The position numbers and the translations under genes are program-made. This document shows positions 39,697 to 52,700 of a stretch of 64,000 nt of DNA, piece after piece (positions within the stretch are counted from its first letter, which is position 1; each line of letters begins with the position of its first letter). The DNA is from Bombus terrestris (taxonomy: Eukaryota > Arthropoda > Insecta > Hymenoptera > Apidae): contig NC_063279.1 in the NCBI RefSeq assembly GCF_910591885.1, positions 1,178,001 through 1,242,000 on the forward strand, written 5' to 3'. The notes below the pieces were generated by a model, which ran no database searches, was not told where the DNA came from, and saw only the letters and a list, made by a program, of their open reading frames with translations.

Positions 39697-42600
39697 ACTT
39701 CTGCTTAATATTCCCAACAGTATATGGAATGTCTAACAACCGACAAAACGATCCTCACAGCAGGACAACCACGATATATCTGTGACCTGATATATCTTGC
39801 ACGAGAAGAAGTCCACCATCTCAGTCCAATCTTTGACCGCTCAAAGTCCAATCGGTACGCAGCGACGACGGTCCGATTTTATGACTCTTCCGCCAGTTGA
39901 TTTCGTGTCGCTTAATGTACACTGTACACTGAAACCGAGGCACATTGAACGCGCGTCACTTGATAAAACTGCCACCCGGAAACGTAGTGATCGCGTACAC
40001 CGGCGAGTCATCGATTGATAAGCAGCGGTCGAACGGAGGAACCGATCGTCTATTATATTTATATCAGAGCAATACGAAATAATTTCAGTCGCCATATTGA
40101 ACAGTGACTGTTACGTCCGGTGACTCTCTACGGTCGAGGCGTTCACCACTCATGCACATATAATTAATCGGATAGCAATAATCCTAAGGAACTCTCATAA
40201 AACGAGACCTTTTGATTAATCGTTGAGTCCGTCAATTGGCATAAGACATTTTCGACTCAAAAGGTTTCTTATAGTTGTTGCTCCATCGGATAAAAATAGG
40301 AGAAATGGGTTTATATATATAATATAGATATGGCTTTTCTCATGTTTCCCAGGATTCCACCCGCAAGATACCAGTGGTAGGGCAATCGCCACCGAATAAC
40401 AGTTTTCCTTTGCGATAACATCGTCACCGGACTTCGCTTAATCTTCAACTAGAGATCAGTCGACATCTCTTTACCGGATTTCCACCCGTCAATCATCCAT
40501 CTACCTCTCTTATACCTTACGCGACAGCATAAATATCTTCTGTACATAGTTGTTGGAAACCTGTTTACAGCAGTGTTATACTCACTCAACCACCCCTATT
40601 ATCCTAAGATAAATAAGATGGTCGACCTGTTCGTGGCGTTGATTATTCGAATCGAAACGGGAATTTACGACTCACGTTGACGCGCTTCCTCGCGATCGCG
40701 TCTCTCCGTAACTGATCGAAAAAACAGTGACCATTGTTACGACGATATCGAGAGTGAGTCTGCGATTGAGTTGAACTATATAATCTTATCTGTAAAATGA
40801 CGAAAAAAGGAAATTTTCTAAATTTCCTATTAACCAGAATGGTTGTAAAAATGAGGTTTCTTCAGCCTTTTTTTACTTAAATCTGACCTCATCGTTACGT
40901 GGGATACACGAGGATGAATTTAGAATTGGAATGGAGTTGGAAGCTGAGGCAATGAGATTTCGGAATTTTCTTCGAAATTGGTTGCGTTAGAAAATGAACG
41001 AAGGTTCCATATAAATATAGACATTTCGAGCCTTTTCTACTTTGTCGAGAAAAACAGAATTTATTAAAGAAGCTAATTTTGGAATTTTCGTCGCTTGAAA
41101 CTAGTTGCATCGTGAAGAAGAATCGAATAATGAAAAGCGGATAGAAAAATTGATCTTTTAGGTATTCTTCGCTTAAAATTGAACGCGTAGTTGATTACGT
41201 TAAAATAAATATAATTGTAATTACGAACAAAGCAAATTAAAAATCATCTTCAATTAAGACTAACTGCATTTTCGAATAAATGTACATTTTAAGATTGGTA
41301 ATAGTTGCGGCATCTTTTGTTTCTGATCTTACTTGGGGGTAAGAGATAAAGAGATGCGAAGAAAGGTTTGAAAGTAATTGAATATTGAATATTGAAAGCA
41401 TTTTGTTTAAAACTGGTGACACATTACGTAAAGAGTTGACTTCTTGAAGCAACGAGCTTCACAATCGCACGAAGATACAAGAATCATCAAAGATGACCAA
41501 AAGCTCAATTTCTTCGGATGTAAGAGGATTATCTGAAAACATATTAAGATCGTAAGATTTATACTTTTAAATTCTATGTATTTGAAACTCATGACGCGCA
41601 TTTATGAAGATTTGTGCATAGTAAACATTAACCGTTATCACATGTCGTTCTCGATTCACGAACGATACATGATTTTGTTAAAAAGCAACTATTGAAGAAA
41701 TATTCTCTAAAATTCGCATTTTATTAAAGAAACTACAATTGTAGTAAAAGCGTAGTAGAAAGTTTTAATACAATTAACACAGTATATATCGATACGTGCG
41801 TCCTTTGATTTATCCAACGAACGAATGCATATTCTTGGTAAAACGACGATTTCTTTTTCTTCCAAGAAACGATAAGTTATAATGTTTACTACACGTATAA
41901 TTATAATCGCTAATATATAATACGCTCTTATAATATTTTCATAATTTACTTCTTAATCAAGTAGATACAATAGTAATGAAACCGAATGGTGATGAAATGA
42001 ACGATAATTTCGCGTTCAAAAATACGCAGAAAATTTTTGTTATAGAACGATTCCAACATAATATTCTTTAGCAATATGTTACAGTCATTTATGATAGTTT
42101 TCCATGAATTGTGAATATCCGAGCAGCGAAATAGGTCACGATTAAAGTCCAACACTTTATGTATTCCTTCGATTCAAAATAACGAATTAACTGTGTTTCC
42201 ATCTTCATAACAAGTTACAACAACTAAAATCAGATATCGAATAGCAGAAAAAGAAACAAACTGCGACCGCAATCCGAAAACAAAATAGCCATCCCAGTAG
42301 AACGAAGACTTCGATGTTGCAATCACGACTTGAAGATGGAACGTTGTATATATTTTGAAGCTTTTTGTTATGTCGTTGTTAAGGTAATGTATCACTTTAT
42401 TCCTTGTAATTATTATAGTCAGATTACGTTGATCGATTGATATTTTTACTTTGCATTAATTGTGACATTAATTAGTCGTTTATAAATGAAAGAAGATATC
42501 GAATGGAAGAAAAGCGTACGTTATAGTTCTATTATGTATTTTGGCATACGTATTTATTTATTTATGGAGGACTGATAGCCACATAAATGCATTGAATGTA

Positions 42601-44314
42601 CGTAATATACAGAAACATATATCCTAAACGTCATAGATCGTAATTCTTGAATTGTGTTAACAATAACATGAATTTACACGAGGTTCGTTGTTCAAAAAAT
42701 AATTTCTTTATTTAGAGGTCGTCTACTTTTTTACATTTACATTTACGTTTGCATTTACATTTACCAGGACTAACCGAAATCAACTTATCTTTGTTGTTAA
42801 TCTTAATTAATTAAAAAATTTCCTAATCGCAAATGTTTCTTCATTTTTTCTGTTTTCGAAATCGACGCTACGATTCTTTTACTTCTAGCTCAAACATGGA
42901 ATAATCATATGAATCATAATCATTACGAATTATTGCATTGCATTATTCAGATTACGCAAACATATCATCCATTTTAAATTCTACTTGGAATTAACAGGCT
43001 TGTATAGATTTTACATATTTCATCCATTTTTTCGTGTTTGTATATATTGACTTGCCAATAAAAAACGTGTAAATAAGAAAATGCTTCTCGTAAATAGAAT
43101 TATATCGTGAAAAATTGTATTTCTATATTTTTCCTATAATATAGCGTTTTCGAAAATAGCTTTCTTGTATTTTAAAACACCAGATCGATGTAGAGCGATT
43201 TTCGAATTTTCATTTCGAGCGAAAATTATAAATCATGTTCTTCGTTCTTGCAAATATAAGTAGATGATCAAAGGGTTAAAGACTATATTAAACTTACCGC
43301 ATTCACATTTGCATATATACATATCTGCATTGTGCAGCACGTGACCAAATACGTGCAAAGAAACTTTTCTCTTCACAGTGTTTGGTAATGCAATCAAATC
43401 GATTGTTTACTTTAAAGTAAACTGAGTATCACATTTTTATACCATTATCCGGAATTCCATGTTATAAAGCGGAGTTAATTTTATCTTTTGACTACTTAAA
43501 TTCATGTCTTTACCTACAAACAGAAAAAATATAATTATATTATTACGATATCAATTTTATTAAAAGAGTCGTAAGATCAAGCTTTTATCAACTACTGAAT
43601 TAATTTACATTTACCGATAAAATATCAAAGAAATCGATTGTTTCGTGTGAAGGTAAAATTCGCTCACAGGACGCTCTGTTTCCGAGGAAAGTAAATTTGT
43701 GAATTTATTTTGTTAAAAATGAAGTCTTAGGTGGACAAATCTTATTCTACATTATCTTCACAAATAGAGTGACCTCCTGTCGATTATTTAATCCTGTCCA
43801 AGTCGGAATTAGCCATGCTCAAGTATACTTGATAGATTTCCGAACTCGATTTTCTCGAAAATTAAGCCGAAAATGAAAAAGAATTCATTCTATATATCTT
43901 TTTTATTTTTCCACGAGGAATCACGCTTTTACATGTTATTCGCTCGGACCAGGTATGTACCGCAATGTCGATATCATATCGACGACGGCGAATGCTGTAT
44001 TTAAATTTGCACCATGCTCGTAGATGGTGCTGTATGCACATACGGTGAATTCTCTATGTACGTCTCAAACGTGTAACGTTGTTAAGTTCCATAAAGCCGT
44101 GTGTATGCGTCAAACGAGGAAGACGAGACAACGAAAGAGAAAGACGGGCAATCGTTCTTGCTACGACTCTACGATCGTTGTTTTTTCCGTGTGTCGCCGT
44201 GTTCGCGACATTTATCCACACTTGCATTGTTCGTTATTTCCTTTGGCGTCCAAGTCGACCAAAAGGAGGTTGTAGTAGGGCGCCGTGGCCCGAATTTTAT
44301 TAACTAACGACACC
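39697..44314. other. Intergenic region between CRAL-TRIO gene C and TMEM18
   Basis: The genes on either side point away from each other, so both promoters must lie here. GC rises at 39.7-40.2 kb (5' side of C) and at 43.95-44.3 kb (5' side of TMEM18). A possible non-coding first exon of C is listed separately. Hexamer-like TTTACA repeats occur at about 42731-42764. The stretch 40.8-43.9 kb is AT-rich with no convincing ORF. Confidence 0.4.
40676..40715 (-). promoter_or_regulatory. Possible initiator and non-coding first exon of CRAL-TRIO gene C
   Basis: On the minus strand a TCAGTT initiator-like motif (about 40714-40709) is followed by GC-rich sequence and, within 40 bases, by a good splice donor (CAAC followed by GTGAGT, donor at 40675-40674). 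Gene C has a CAG a few bases before its ATG that could be the matching acceptor. This is an inference from two weak signals in the right order. Confidence 0.25.
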
Positions 44315-45829
44315 ATGTCGGAGGATCAAGTCAAATCTCCGATCGACGGTATTCTTCCGTTTTTACAAAGCGTAAGTAACGAAAATTTTACTTTCATTTT
44401 TACTACGTAAGTTTCGTTTTATTCGTCCACGACTGATGCCCCTTAATTTATTTTGTTCTCTGGACGTATTCAAGTTTTTGAAAGGACGTTGCTTATTTCC
44501 CTTTCGTTCTAGATCACTTTCATTTTCAGTACCGCCGGCAAAAAAAGTATCAATGTAAAAATACTGACACAAATGTCAACCATTTCAGTCGGTGATGTGA
44601 TTATTATACCTGCATTTTTCAAGAATTTATTTCGTTATTCGGTCTCGTTTGTACGGCTTGACTTGGGTTTGCTCGCAATAGCAGCTATGAAATACAGAAT
44701 AAATATTAACCATTGACCGATATTTTCGCCGAGAATTTATTTTTGGTGCATGCATCACTGTTTGCTTATTCGATGCACGGCTTACAGGCCGTTTTTTCCG
44801 TCTCATTTCTAGATACGGATAAATTATAGGCCCGGTTTTATATGTCAATCATCAAAGTGACATGTTCCCGCGTTCATTCGTTAAACGTGATTTGGCAGTA
44901 TATCTATTACACACGAACAGCAGACTCACGTTATTTAATATATATGTACAATGCGATAATATATAAATGTGCAATTATAGATATGTATATTAAATCGTAA
45001 CTATGTAAAAAGTATTTTTGTCTTATTTTCTTAACAACTTGCTGGTATTTTATATACCTGATTGTTATTAGATATTTTTGTTTCATTATATAACATATAC
45101 CATTGTAAAGAGCATATAAACAAGTAATTTACGTATTTGAATTAAATTATAATTCATTGAAGAATTGAATTAAACAGATTGAATGGCGGGATCCATGGCT
45201 TGCATTATTGTTAACTTTCCATATTGCTGTCACAATGACTGCGTTAATGACAAGAAACCATGCCAATTTTCAAATTATGTTATTCCTTGCTCTGTGTAAG
45301 TATATTTCGTATTAAAAATAATTTATCTACTGTACATAGTTATTGCAATGAAGCGTTCATGTTGCAGTACTTTTGGTATATTTCTCTGAAAGCATCAATG
45401 AAGTTGCTGCATCTAACTGGATGTAAGAATCTTTAAGTTATTAAGAATTATCATATTATTTTGATAAGTATTTGAGATAACATATTTATTTGATTTTAAT
45501 AGGTTGTTCTCAAGGCAACAATATTTTGATTCCAATGGGCTCTTTATATCTGTAGTGTTCTCTGTGCCTATCTTGATGAATTGCATGATTATGATCGTAA
45601 GTAGATAAAAATGTCGTTTAACGTTTAAAACAAACATATATACATATATTTTTTTAATAGTATGTATTGTTTCCTCGATTCTCATCTTTAGGCAAGCTGG
45701 CTTTATCAATCTAGTCAATTAATGACCAGTTTGAAGAGAGCACAATTGAGGCAACAAGCAAGGAACCGGGAAATAGAAGATGAATCTGTGAACACAAATG
45801 GAACAGTTGTAAGAGAAAAGCAAGAATAA
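44315..45829 (+). CDS. TMEM18: Transmembrane protein 18 (TMEM18)
   Basis: Five exons: 44315-44371, 45178-45295, 45368-45422, 45503-45596, 45692-45829 (stop TAA), giving 153 aa. All introns are GT-AG and in phase. The family hallmark is clear: a soluble N-terminus, then IEWRDPWLALLLTFH opening the first membrane helix, FQIMLFLALLLLVYFSE, the NEVAASNW motif, RQQYFDSNGLFISVVFSVP and a third helix rich in Met and Ile. The tail is basic and polar (SLKRAQLRQQARNRE). TMEM18 proteins are small three-helix proteins of the inner nuclear membrane, with a basic C-terminus implicated in chromatin binding. The human gene is linked to body weight. The ATG at 44315 lies 24 bases after the last in-frame stop-prone sequence and has a good context (CACC before ATG). 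Length matches the family. Confidence 0.95.
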
Positions 45830-47202
45830 CATTCTAGTCCAATAATAAGAATGGAAAACACAAAATATAAAAATGTAAATTACATACTATGAAACAAGCA
45901 TTGGCTTGTTTTTACCTCAAATAGGGTAGTATATAACAGCATTGTAAAATTTGGCGAATATTCAACATAGCATTTTTTTAAAACGTTACTGCCGACATAA
46001 TCATTACTGTCATTCATATTGAAATTGACTAGCTCCACCGTCGGTTGATTGTCTCCAATATTATGTCGTGTATATATAATGATTAGGACATGAATTCAGA
46101 AGCTTGCAAATAATTTATTTATTCAAAATCAACGATGTGCTAAATTGCGGCATGGCACGCAATTTGAAAATTACAAGATATTATATAATTCTCGAGAGAA
46201 TACTGTTATCTTATATTAAGGTACATTCCAACGGTTCTCTGCTTTTAGTTTAACGTTGAAATATTCATTATGGATCAGTGTTCTTAAAACATTACCGGTG
46301 TACTTACTATTGTAACACATATTGCTTATTGCGAAAACTGATAAAAAAAGGCATAATTACATAATAATGGCTCTAGATATATGTATAAGTATGTATGTAT
46401 GTGTGAATGAGTATAATTTTCTCAGAACCGAAATCTTGGAAGATGTAACGAATATATTATATCTACAGTTAAGAATTTCTTGTGTTGTACATTTGTGTAA
46501 ATGAACAATTTCTTGCCGTTGCAATATTTAACGCGTGATTGAATATAAGTAATAAAATATTTCTTCTTAATATAGTGTATTTCTCTTTTGTTGTATCAAT
46601 TTTCTATCAATAATGTCATTATTTGTTTTCAAACGTAATTTTGATATATCCACATATTATCGTAGGAGCATTAATAAGATGTAGCATAGATTTAACACGT
46701 AGTAATTTTTTAAATCAAAAACCAAACCGAGGATTTCTTGTCATTTCCTGTATTACCGACTCATTACAAGATTATGATATCAGATAGAGTCAGAGATGAT
46801 TAAGCAGATCGCCGGTGCTTATGGGCAAAATCGTGCACCAAACGCGCCGGAGAAAAAAACGTGTGTATAGTTCGTCCATCTGATCGCTAGAGGCAGTAGT
46901 TCATGGACCGTACATTTGACTGAATTTCGCCCATAAGTATCGGCCATCTTCCCACTGGTCTCTTTTACAACACGGTCGTGATTACAACTTACAATACAAT
47001 ACAACTCACCTATTTCGAAATAAGCTCCGATATGTATACAAAAACCTTAAGAACCGTAAAGAATTGTAGAAAAACTACTCCGGAAATCTGTACAAACGTT
47101 TCAAAGAAATTTAACTATACGTCATTTTCTCTATCATAAAGAAATTAGTGTTTCTATAACTAGTGTGCTTGAAAATAATCGACAGTTACAAATTAATGTA
47201 CT
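45830..47202. other. TMEM18 3' flank and MED31 promoter region
   Basis: The first part is the AT-rich TMEM18 3' flank, with an AATAAA candidate at 46551-46556, some 720 bases after the stop. The GC-richer part at 46.8-47.0 kb, which contains GGCCATCTT (a YY1/Pho-like motif often near transcription starts), is the likely MED31 promoter. A minus-strand ORF over it has no family resemblance. Confidence 0.45.
46551..46556 (+). terminator. Candidate TMEM18 polyadenylation signal
   Basis: AATAAA in the AT-rich 3' flank, about 720 bases after the TMEM18 stop and well before the MED31 promoter region. Confidence 0.4.
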
Positions 47203-48167
47203 ATGAACCGTTTGGATGATCCTCCGGGTCTCATGAAAGGCAGAAAACCATCTTTTATTGGAATGAACGGTATTTATCATTACGTTCTTACCATTCTTAA
47301 AATTAATAAGGTTTTTCCTTCCCAAAAATACTTATCATATCATTTTTCCTTATTTCTATTAATGCATGTATTATAATTGTAGAATGAATGAAATTCTATT
47401 AAGCCAAGTTTTATTTTATTAAGTTATTAAATTAGAAGAGAAAATTTCTTTCATATTTATATACTTTAAAATTAAATTTTGGGAGATATAATAGTCGTAA
47501 TTTACTCGTTCTTTAATCATTTTTAGGTTAAATTACTATACATAAAGTTGAGTTATTAAATCGTAATTTAGTCTGAATTTTAATTTAAGCGTTAGTTTAT
47601 GCTGAAACTAAACATAAATAATTTAGTATATATTAGGTGTTGAATACAATACTTTTTACTAAATGCATAATTTGTTTTTCAGGAGGCCCAGAAACAGATG
47701 ATCAACAACGCTTAAGATTTCAAGTTGAATTAGAGTTTGTTCAGTGTCTTGCAAATCCAAATTACTTAAATTGTACTTTGAACAACGAGCAGTATATTTG
47801 TTATAATAACCAACGTGATCATTATGATAATACTAATAATTGTTATTTTTCAGTTTTAGCACAACGTGGATATTTTAAGGATGCAACATTTATAAATTAT
47901 CTTAAATATCTGTTGTACTGGAAGGAACCAGAATATGCAAAGTATTTGAAATATCCTATGTGTTTGTATTTCTTAGATTTATTACAATACGAGCACTTTA
48001 GAAGAGAAGTAGTAAACTCTCAATGTACAAAGTTTATAGACGATCAGCAAATTTTATTATGGCAACATTATACCAGACGTAGAACAAGACTGTTACAGAC
48101 TGCAGCAGAGCAAACACAACATGCAAATCCTCAGAATAATGGTATTGTACAACCTAAAGTTCCTTGA
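47203..48167 (+). CDS. MED31: Mediator complex subunit 31
   Basis: Three exons: 47203-47269, 47683-47772, 47854-48167 (stop TGA), giving 156 aa in consistent phase. The conserved MED31/Soh1 core is almost unmistakable: LRFQVELEFVQCLANPNYLN, then FLAQRGYFKD, FINYLKYLLYWKEPEYAKYL, PMCLYFLDLLQYEHFRRE and a WQHYTRRR end. MED31 is a small all-helical subunit of the middle module of Mediator, binding MED7, and acts in RNA polymerase II transcription. The N-terminal 30 residues and the Gln-rich C-tail are variable, as usual. The second intron (47773-47853) is only 81 bp and has no stop in frame, so its retention would insert 27 codons between PNYLN and LAQRG. An overlapping out-of-frame upstream ATG lies at 47195. 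Confidence 0.96.
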
Positions 48168-48303
48168 GTAATATATGAGAAACTCACTATTAAATGGGTC
48201 CATGAGAACTACAATATTAAAATAACGTTATATAATGTTGTCTACAACTGTAGTTCCTTATCAGAATTGTTTTAGTTATGTTTTTTGGCTGTGATAAGTC
48301 ATA

Positions 48304-48309
48304 AATAAA
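48304..48309 (+). terminator. MED31 polyadenylation signal
   Basis: AATAAA about 137 bases after the MED31 stop codon, the first such hexamer downstream and in AT-rich context. Confidence 0.6.
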
Positions 48310-49789
48310 GTACTTTTCTATGTTCTCAATATATCTGTGATTACACTTCTCCCTCTTTCCTTCTATCTGTTGCTATATCATTTATTCATATATCATTTAT
48401 TAGGAAACAAAAATATTTAATGCTATATTTAAAATAATAGGTGTGGAAATAAATTCTATCCAACAATAAAACTTCCATTTTGCATAAAAATCTGAAAGAA
48501 TTTATTCATGCACCTAATAATTATAAAAAGACATTTTTATAAATAAAAAGACACTAACTCTCTTAAATAAACGAAGAACATTATAATAATTCCAATAATA
48601 ATAAGTATTGAGTTTAGAGAAGTATAATATTGTAAACATTCTGTGAAAACAAACTGAAATAAAGGCCCTCCACTTGTAGAATCTGATTTTGGACGAATGA
48701 TGCTGAAACATGAATAGCTGTTCATAAATGTTTATGACTCTTTATGCTTCAAGACTGGAAAAAAGGGAAATTATCGAAGACAAGGATAGAAGATGCGAAT
48801 TTTAATGATTTTAGTAAGTCCATTCTCTGTATTCATTTATAGAATTTAATTCATCTTGAAACATTGTACATCTTTTACATAAAGCTTTGTGTAAATAAAA
48901 CTTTTTTTTTTTACTAAAAGATGAAAATAAAAGAATATATTTACGACAGAATAATGAAAAGTATGTATATATCTGTATGTTTCAATAATTATTATGTAAA
49001 ACTAATCTATCTTTACAATACTTAATTCTTATATTGAAGTTATTACAAGTAAATGCAAACTTTGGTACCTATTAGACATATAGATATATACAATTATTAA
49101 TATAATATTGATATCTAATTAATAAAGAGAGAGAGAGAGAAAGTTTGATATTACTTCCATAAAATTTTTCAAAATTAGTTTCATAATTGTATATACAAAT
49201 ATGTTTATTTAATATACGAATTGTAATATATCTAAAAGAGCTAATAAACTATTACGCTTTGTTATTTCAGCCTCTAAACTGCAATTGATCAGAAATTTAT
49301 ATCACTCACAATTCATTGTCTTAACTTCTAAGCATTATATAAATTTACTTTATGATAGGCAGTGACAACTGATTGTATTGTAATTTTTCTAAAATTCTAA
49401 ATACTGAACTTAACATATAATAAATATTTGTCAATATAAACTATTGGAAAATTCTAATATACGTGAAGAATATAATACACAATGATACATGTTTATGAAA
49501 ACAGCTATAAATTTATAAAAAATATTATATTATTTTTCACCCTTGCAATTTAAATTCATATATAAAATATTTTCTAATTATAAATTAAATCATTATTTTA
49601 AATCTTTAATTACACGTAATCCAACTCAATAAAAGATATCATTAACAATAAATCTTTGCGATAAATAATACAAAATAATCACATTTCGCAACAGAACGTC
49701 AATAATCATAATGATCGTCAAACTGTCGGTTATAATTCATCGATATAAAAATGTGGCATTAATTTCTTCTATATAAAACTTTAAAAATT
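48310..49789. other. AT-rich spacer between MED31 and the SLC22 gene
   Basis: No gene is visible. It must contain the 3' UTR of the minus-strand transporter; an AATAAA on that strand lies at 49204-49209. A short GA microsatellite lies at about 49127-49141. ORFs at 48.5-48.7 kb on the minus strand are low-complexity AT-driven frames. Confidence 0.45.
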
Positions 49790-52700
49790 TCATTCAGAAT
49801 TTTTATTCTCCGAGAAATTCACTAATATACCATTTCCTGCATCCACCCAATCTTCAGAGAATAATTTTGCTCTAAGTATCTCCCTTTCTGAAGCATCTTC
49901 AGTAGTAGATGCGTCTTCGTTATTGAAATTCTCATTATTCTTCTTTTCTCTCCTTTTTACAGTCAACAATTCGGAATCTTCTATCGCGTCAGGTAAAACT
50001 TGGCTTAAAGTTTCTGGTAAAATTAAAGCAACTGCTCCAGATCCTAAGCAGAGCATTCCAATTATTATTAATGGAATGGTTATTGGAAAATGCTCTCCCT
50101 AAAAAGGAAAATTGTATTCATTGTTTTATGCCATGTGAATTTATATTTTTTTAAATATAATTTTTTATTTAGCTTAACGTTTTATTTAATTTCTTAAATA
50201 ATTTATTTCACATACTTGTGTTGAATTAGAATATTTTAGGGAGGAAGTAGAATTCGTATTGGATTGAATTTAATTTAATAGTAGTGTATAAGTAATAGTA
50301 GTAGTTAATCCTAAAAACACAATATGCAAATCTTACTGATAGTATGTGTGGCGTGCACAAACTGCCAATTTTTGCGAAAACAGTGCACAAGCCTAAGCAG
50401 GTTCCTCGCACAACAGTTGGAAATATCTCAATCGTATACAAATATGTTATGGAAACGGTACTCATCACTGCTACTCTTCCGAGCAAGGATATAATGGTCT
50501 TCATGAGATCTAGAAAGATGATATACGAAATTAGTAAGAATCTACAAAGTAGGTACTTATCAATTTTTTCAATGTATAATGTCTACGCTTTATATGTTAC
50601 AGAAATTTTAATACGAAGTATTTCTCGTTACAATCACGTACTGGATGTAATGGTGGAATTTGAAAAGATAATTATAGCTGCAAAAAAGATGCAAATTGCA
50701 CCAGTAATTGATTGATACGCGGAAATCGGTAGTCGTCTGCCATATCTAGACAATATGAAGTAGAGAAACACGTAAGATGCAATTTCTAACGCTCCTCCTA
50801 GCGCAAAACTGACGTGTCTATTGATTGCCCAAAGATTCGGCTCGAGCGTCATGAAGGCATAACACGCTATAGAAGACGTGAACCTAAGACAGATAATATT
50901 AATTACAAATTTAAAAAACTGTAGTATTTATAAAAACAAATTCGCATAAATATTCACAGTCTGATTATATGAATTTATATTAAGAATGTAATTTTGAAGT
51001 GGTCAAATTTTGAACATTTTTTACCATTGATAAATGATCACAATGCCATATTTTTTTAACAGCGTGGATTTAAATAGTTCTAACAATTCTTCTTTCGTTT
51101 GCGCGTTACTAGATCTTTCTTTGATTTTGCTAAATTTCTTCTCGTCGTCCTTATTTGACATTTCTTTGTTCACTGGGGTTCGTAGCTCGACGATGTCGTA
51201 AGTATTTTTCATGGAAAGTCGTTGATTACCAGCAGGCTGCGATATCGATTTCGACTTCCGATGGCTCTTCGACTTCGATGGAGCATTCCTCTTATTTGTT
51301 TCTCCGTTCTCACATTGTGCAGAGTCCGGTTCCGATTCCGTTTTAGGGAGCTTACTTTCCAAGTATTCAGATATTTCTCTCAAACTCGTTTCTGAAAAGT
51401 GTATATAGGTATTAATATAATGTACATTTTTGATAATAACGATTCATGTTTCCTTCATCAAAACTAATCTAACGAATATTTCCAATATACATTTTTTATT
51501 ATACTCGAAATTATAAAAGGAGACTTATATTAATACCATACTGTATTATTGAATGGTAACATAAATTCACCCTGTTTTTATATTTATTATATAAATGGAG
51601 AAAATGAACAGAATATGTTACAACCTAATATATTACATTGTACTATCATACATTATACCTTGTATAGCATAACATTCTAAGAAAACAATAGATCAAATTT
51701 TTGTCTTTTACTTTGAACTTTCTGTTGAGCCGCATCCGTGTTGCTATTTAGTAAATTCGCAGCTTCTTCTTTCATTTCGCTATCGGTTCTCGATTTCTTT
51801 AGGTCTGCGCATGAAACACGTGACTTTCGTTCCGGTTTAACCGGCGTCGCGTTCTCGGAAATGTTTGCCTCTGTTTTAACATTTTCCCTTCGCAATCTAG
51901 TGCAACAGACATTGTATTTCGTGATGCGTTCCACTGCCATATCTGCTTCCGTGATTTTACCCTTTGCTAGTAGCCACCTTGGTGATTCTGGTATTATCCT
52001 GAAAGCAACATCTATTATAGTTTCCCAAAGCATGTGTTTCGATACTACAATCTCATTTTTCATTCTATCAAAAACAATAATAATATACCAAATATAGAGC
52101 ACGGTTATAGCAGTGGGAACTGAGACAGCTAATTGTAGAATTCTCCAATCGGGTATAACGTAACTAAGCGCGGCTAAGAGCATCAAACCAATAGCCCAGG
52201 CAATTTGCATAACTAATGCAACGAAAGTCCGTGCTTTCACAGGAAACAGTTCCAAGGAAAGGATGTACGTCGAATTTTGCAGACCCTGAACGAAAACTCC
52301 TTGTAGTCCTCGAAGAGCCAGAAACGTGGGATAATTCTGAAATGGACACTTTATTCAGCAAGAAAAAGGAAATTATTCTCGTCAAGTTGATATTCAACGA
52401 CTGTTTCTTTGTTTCTTTCTCGTTTTACTTTCCATATCGAACAAAAGATTTAATTAACACAGTACATTTATTTGATTCGTTATTCCACTTATATACATTC
52501 AAATACATTTTTAATGTAAATTAAGAGCGAAGTAACGTATCAGTTTCCTTTTTTATTTGAATACAGTTAATTTTTATCATCTATTATCATTTTCAATAAA
52601 TTATAAAATTTAATAGAATATCTAAGAAAGGAATTTTGATAAAATCTCCACTTTAGTTCATTTTTGACATAAGTTAAGAATTAAGTTAAAATTAACTTGT

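Noticed and set aside
45413..45718. Minus-strand ORF over TMEM18 exons 4 and 5
   Set aside because: Antisense shadow; TMEM18 is unambiguous on the plus strand.
50344..50715. Plus-strand ORF of 123 codons
   Set aside because: It lies antisense to two SLC22 exons and their intron. The minus-strand frames carry MFS motifs and fit in phase.
52016..52080. Continuous minus frame through 52088-51999, which would remove an SLC22 intron
   Set aside because: Splicing from GTATAT to TTTCAG creates the conserved W-I-I-P-E-S-P-R-W-L joint. Reading through inserts 30 residues there that no family member has.
51738..52097. Plus-strand ORF of 119 codons
   Set aside because: Antisense shadow of SLC22 exons containing PESPRWL.
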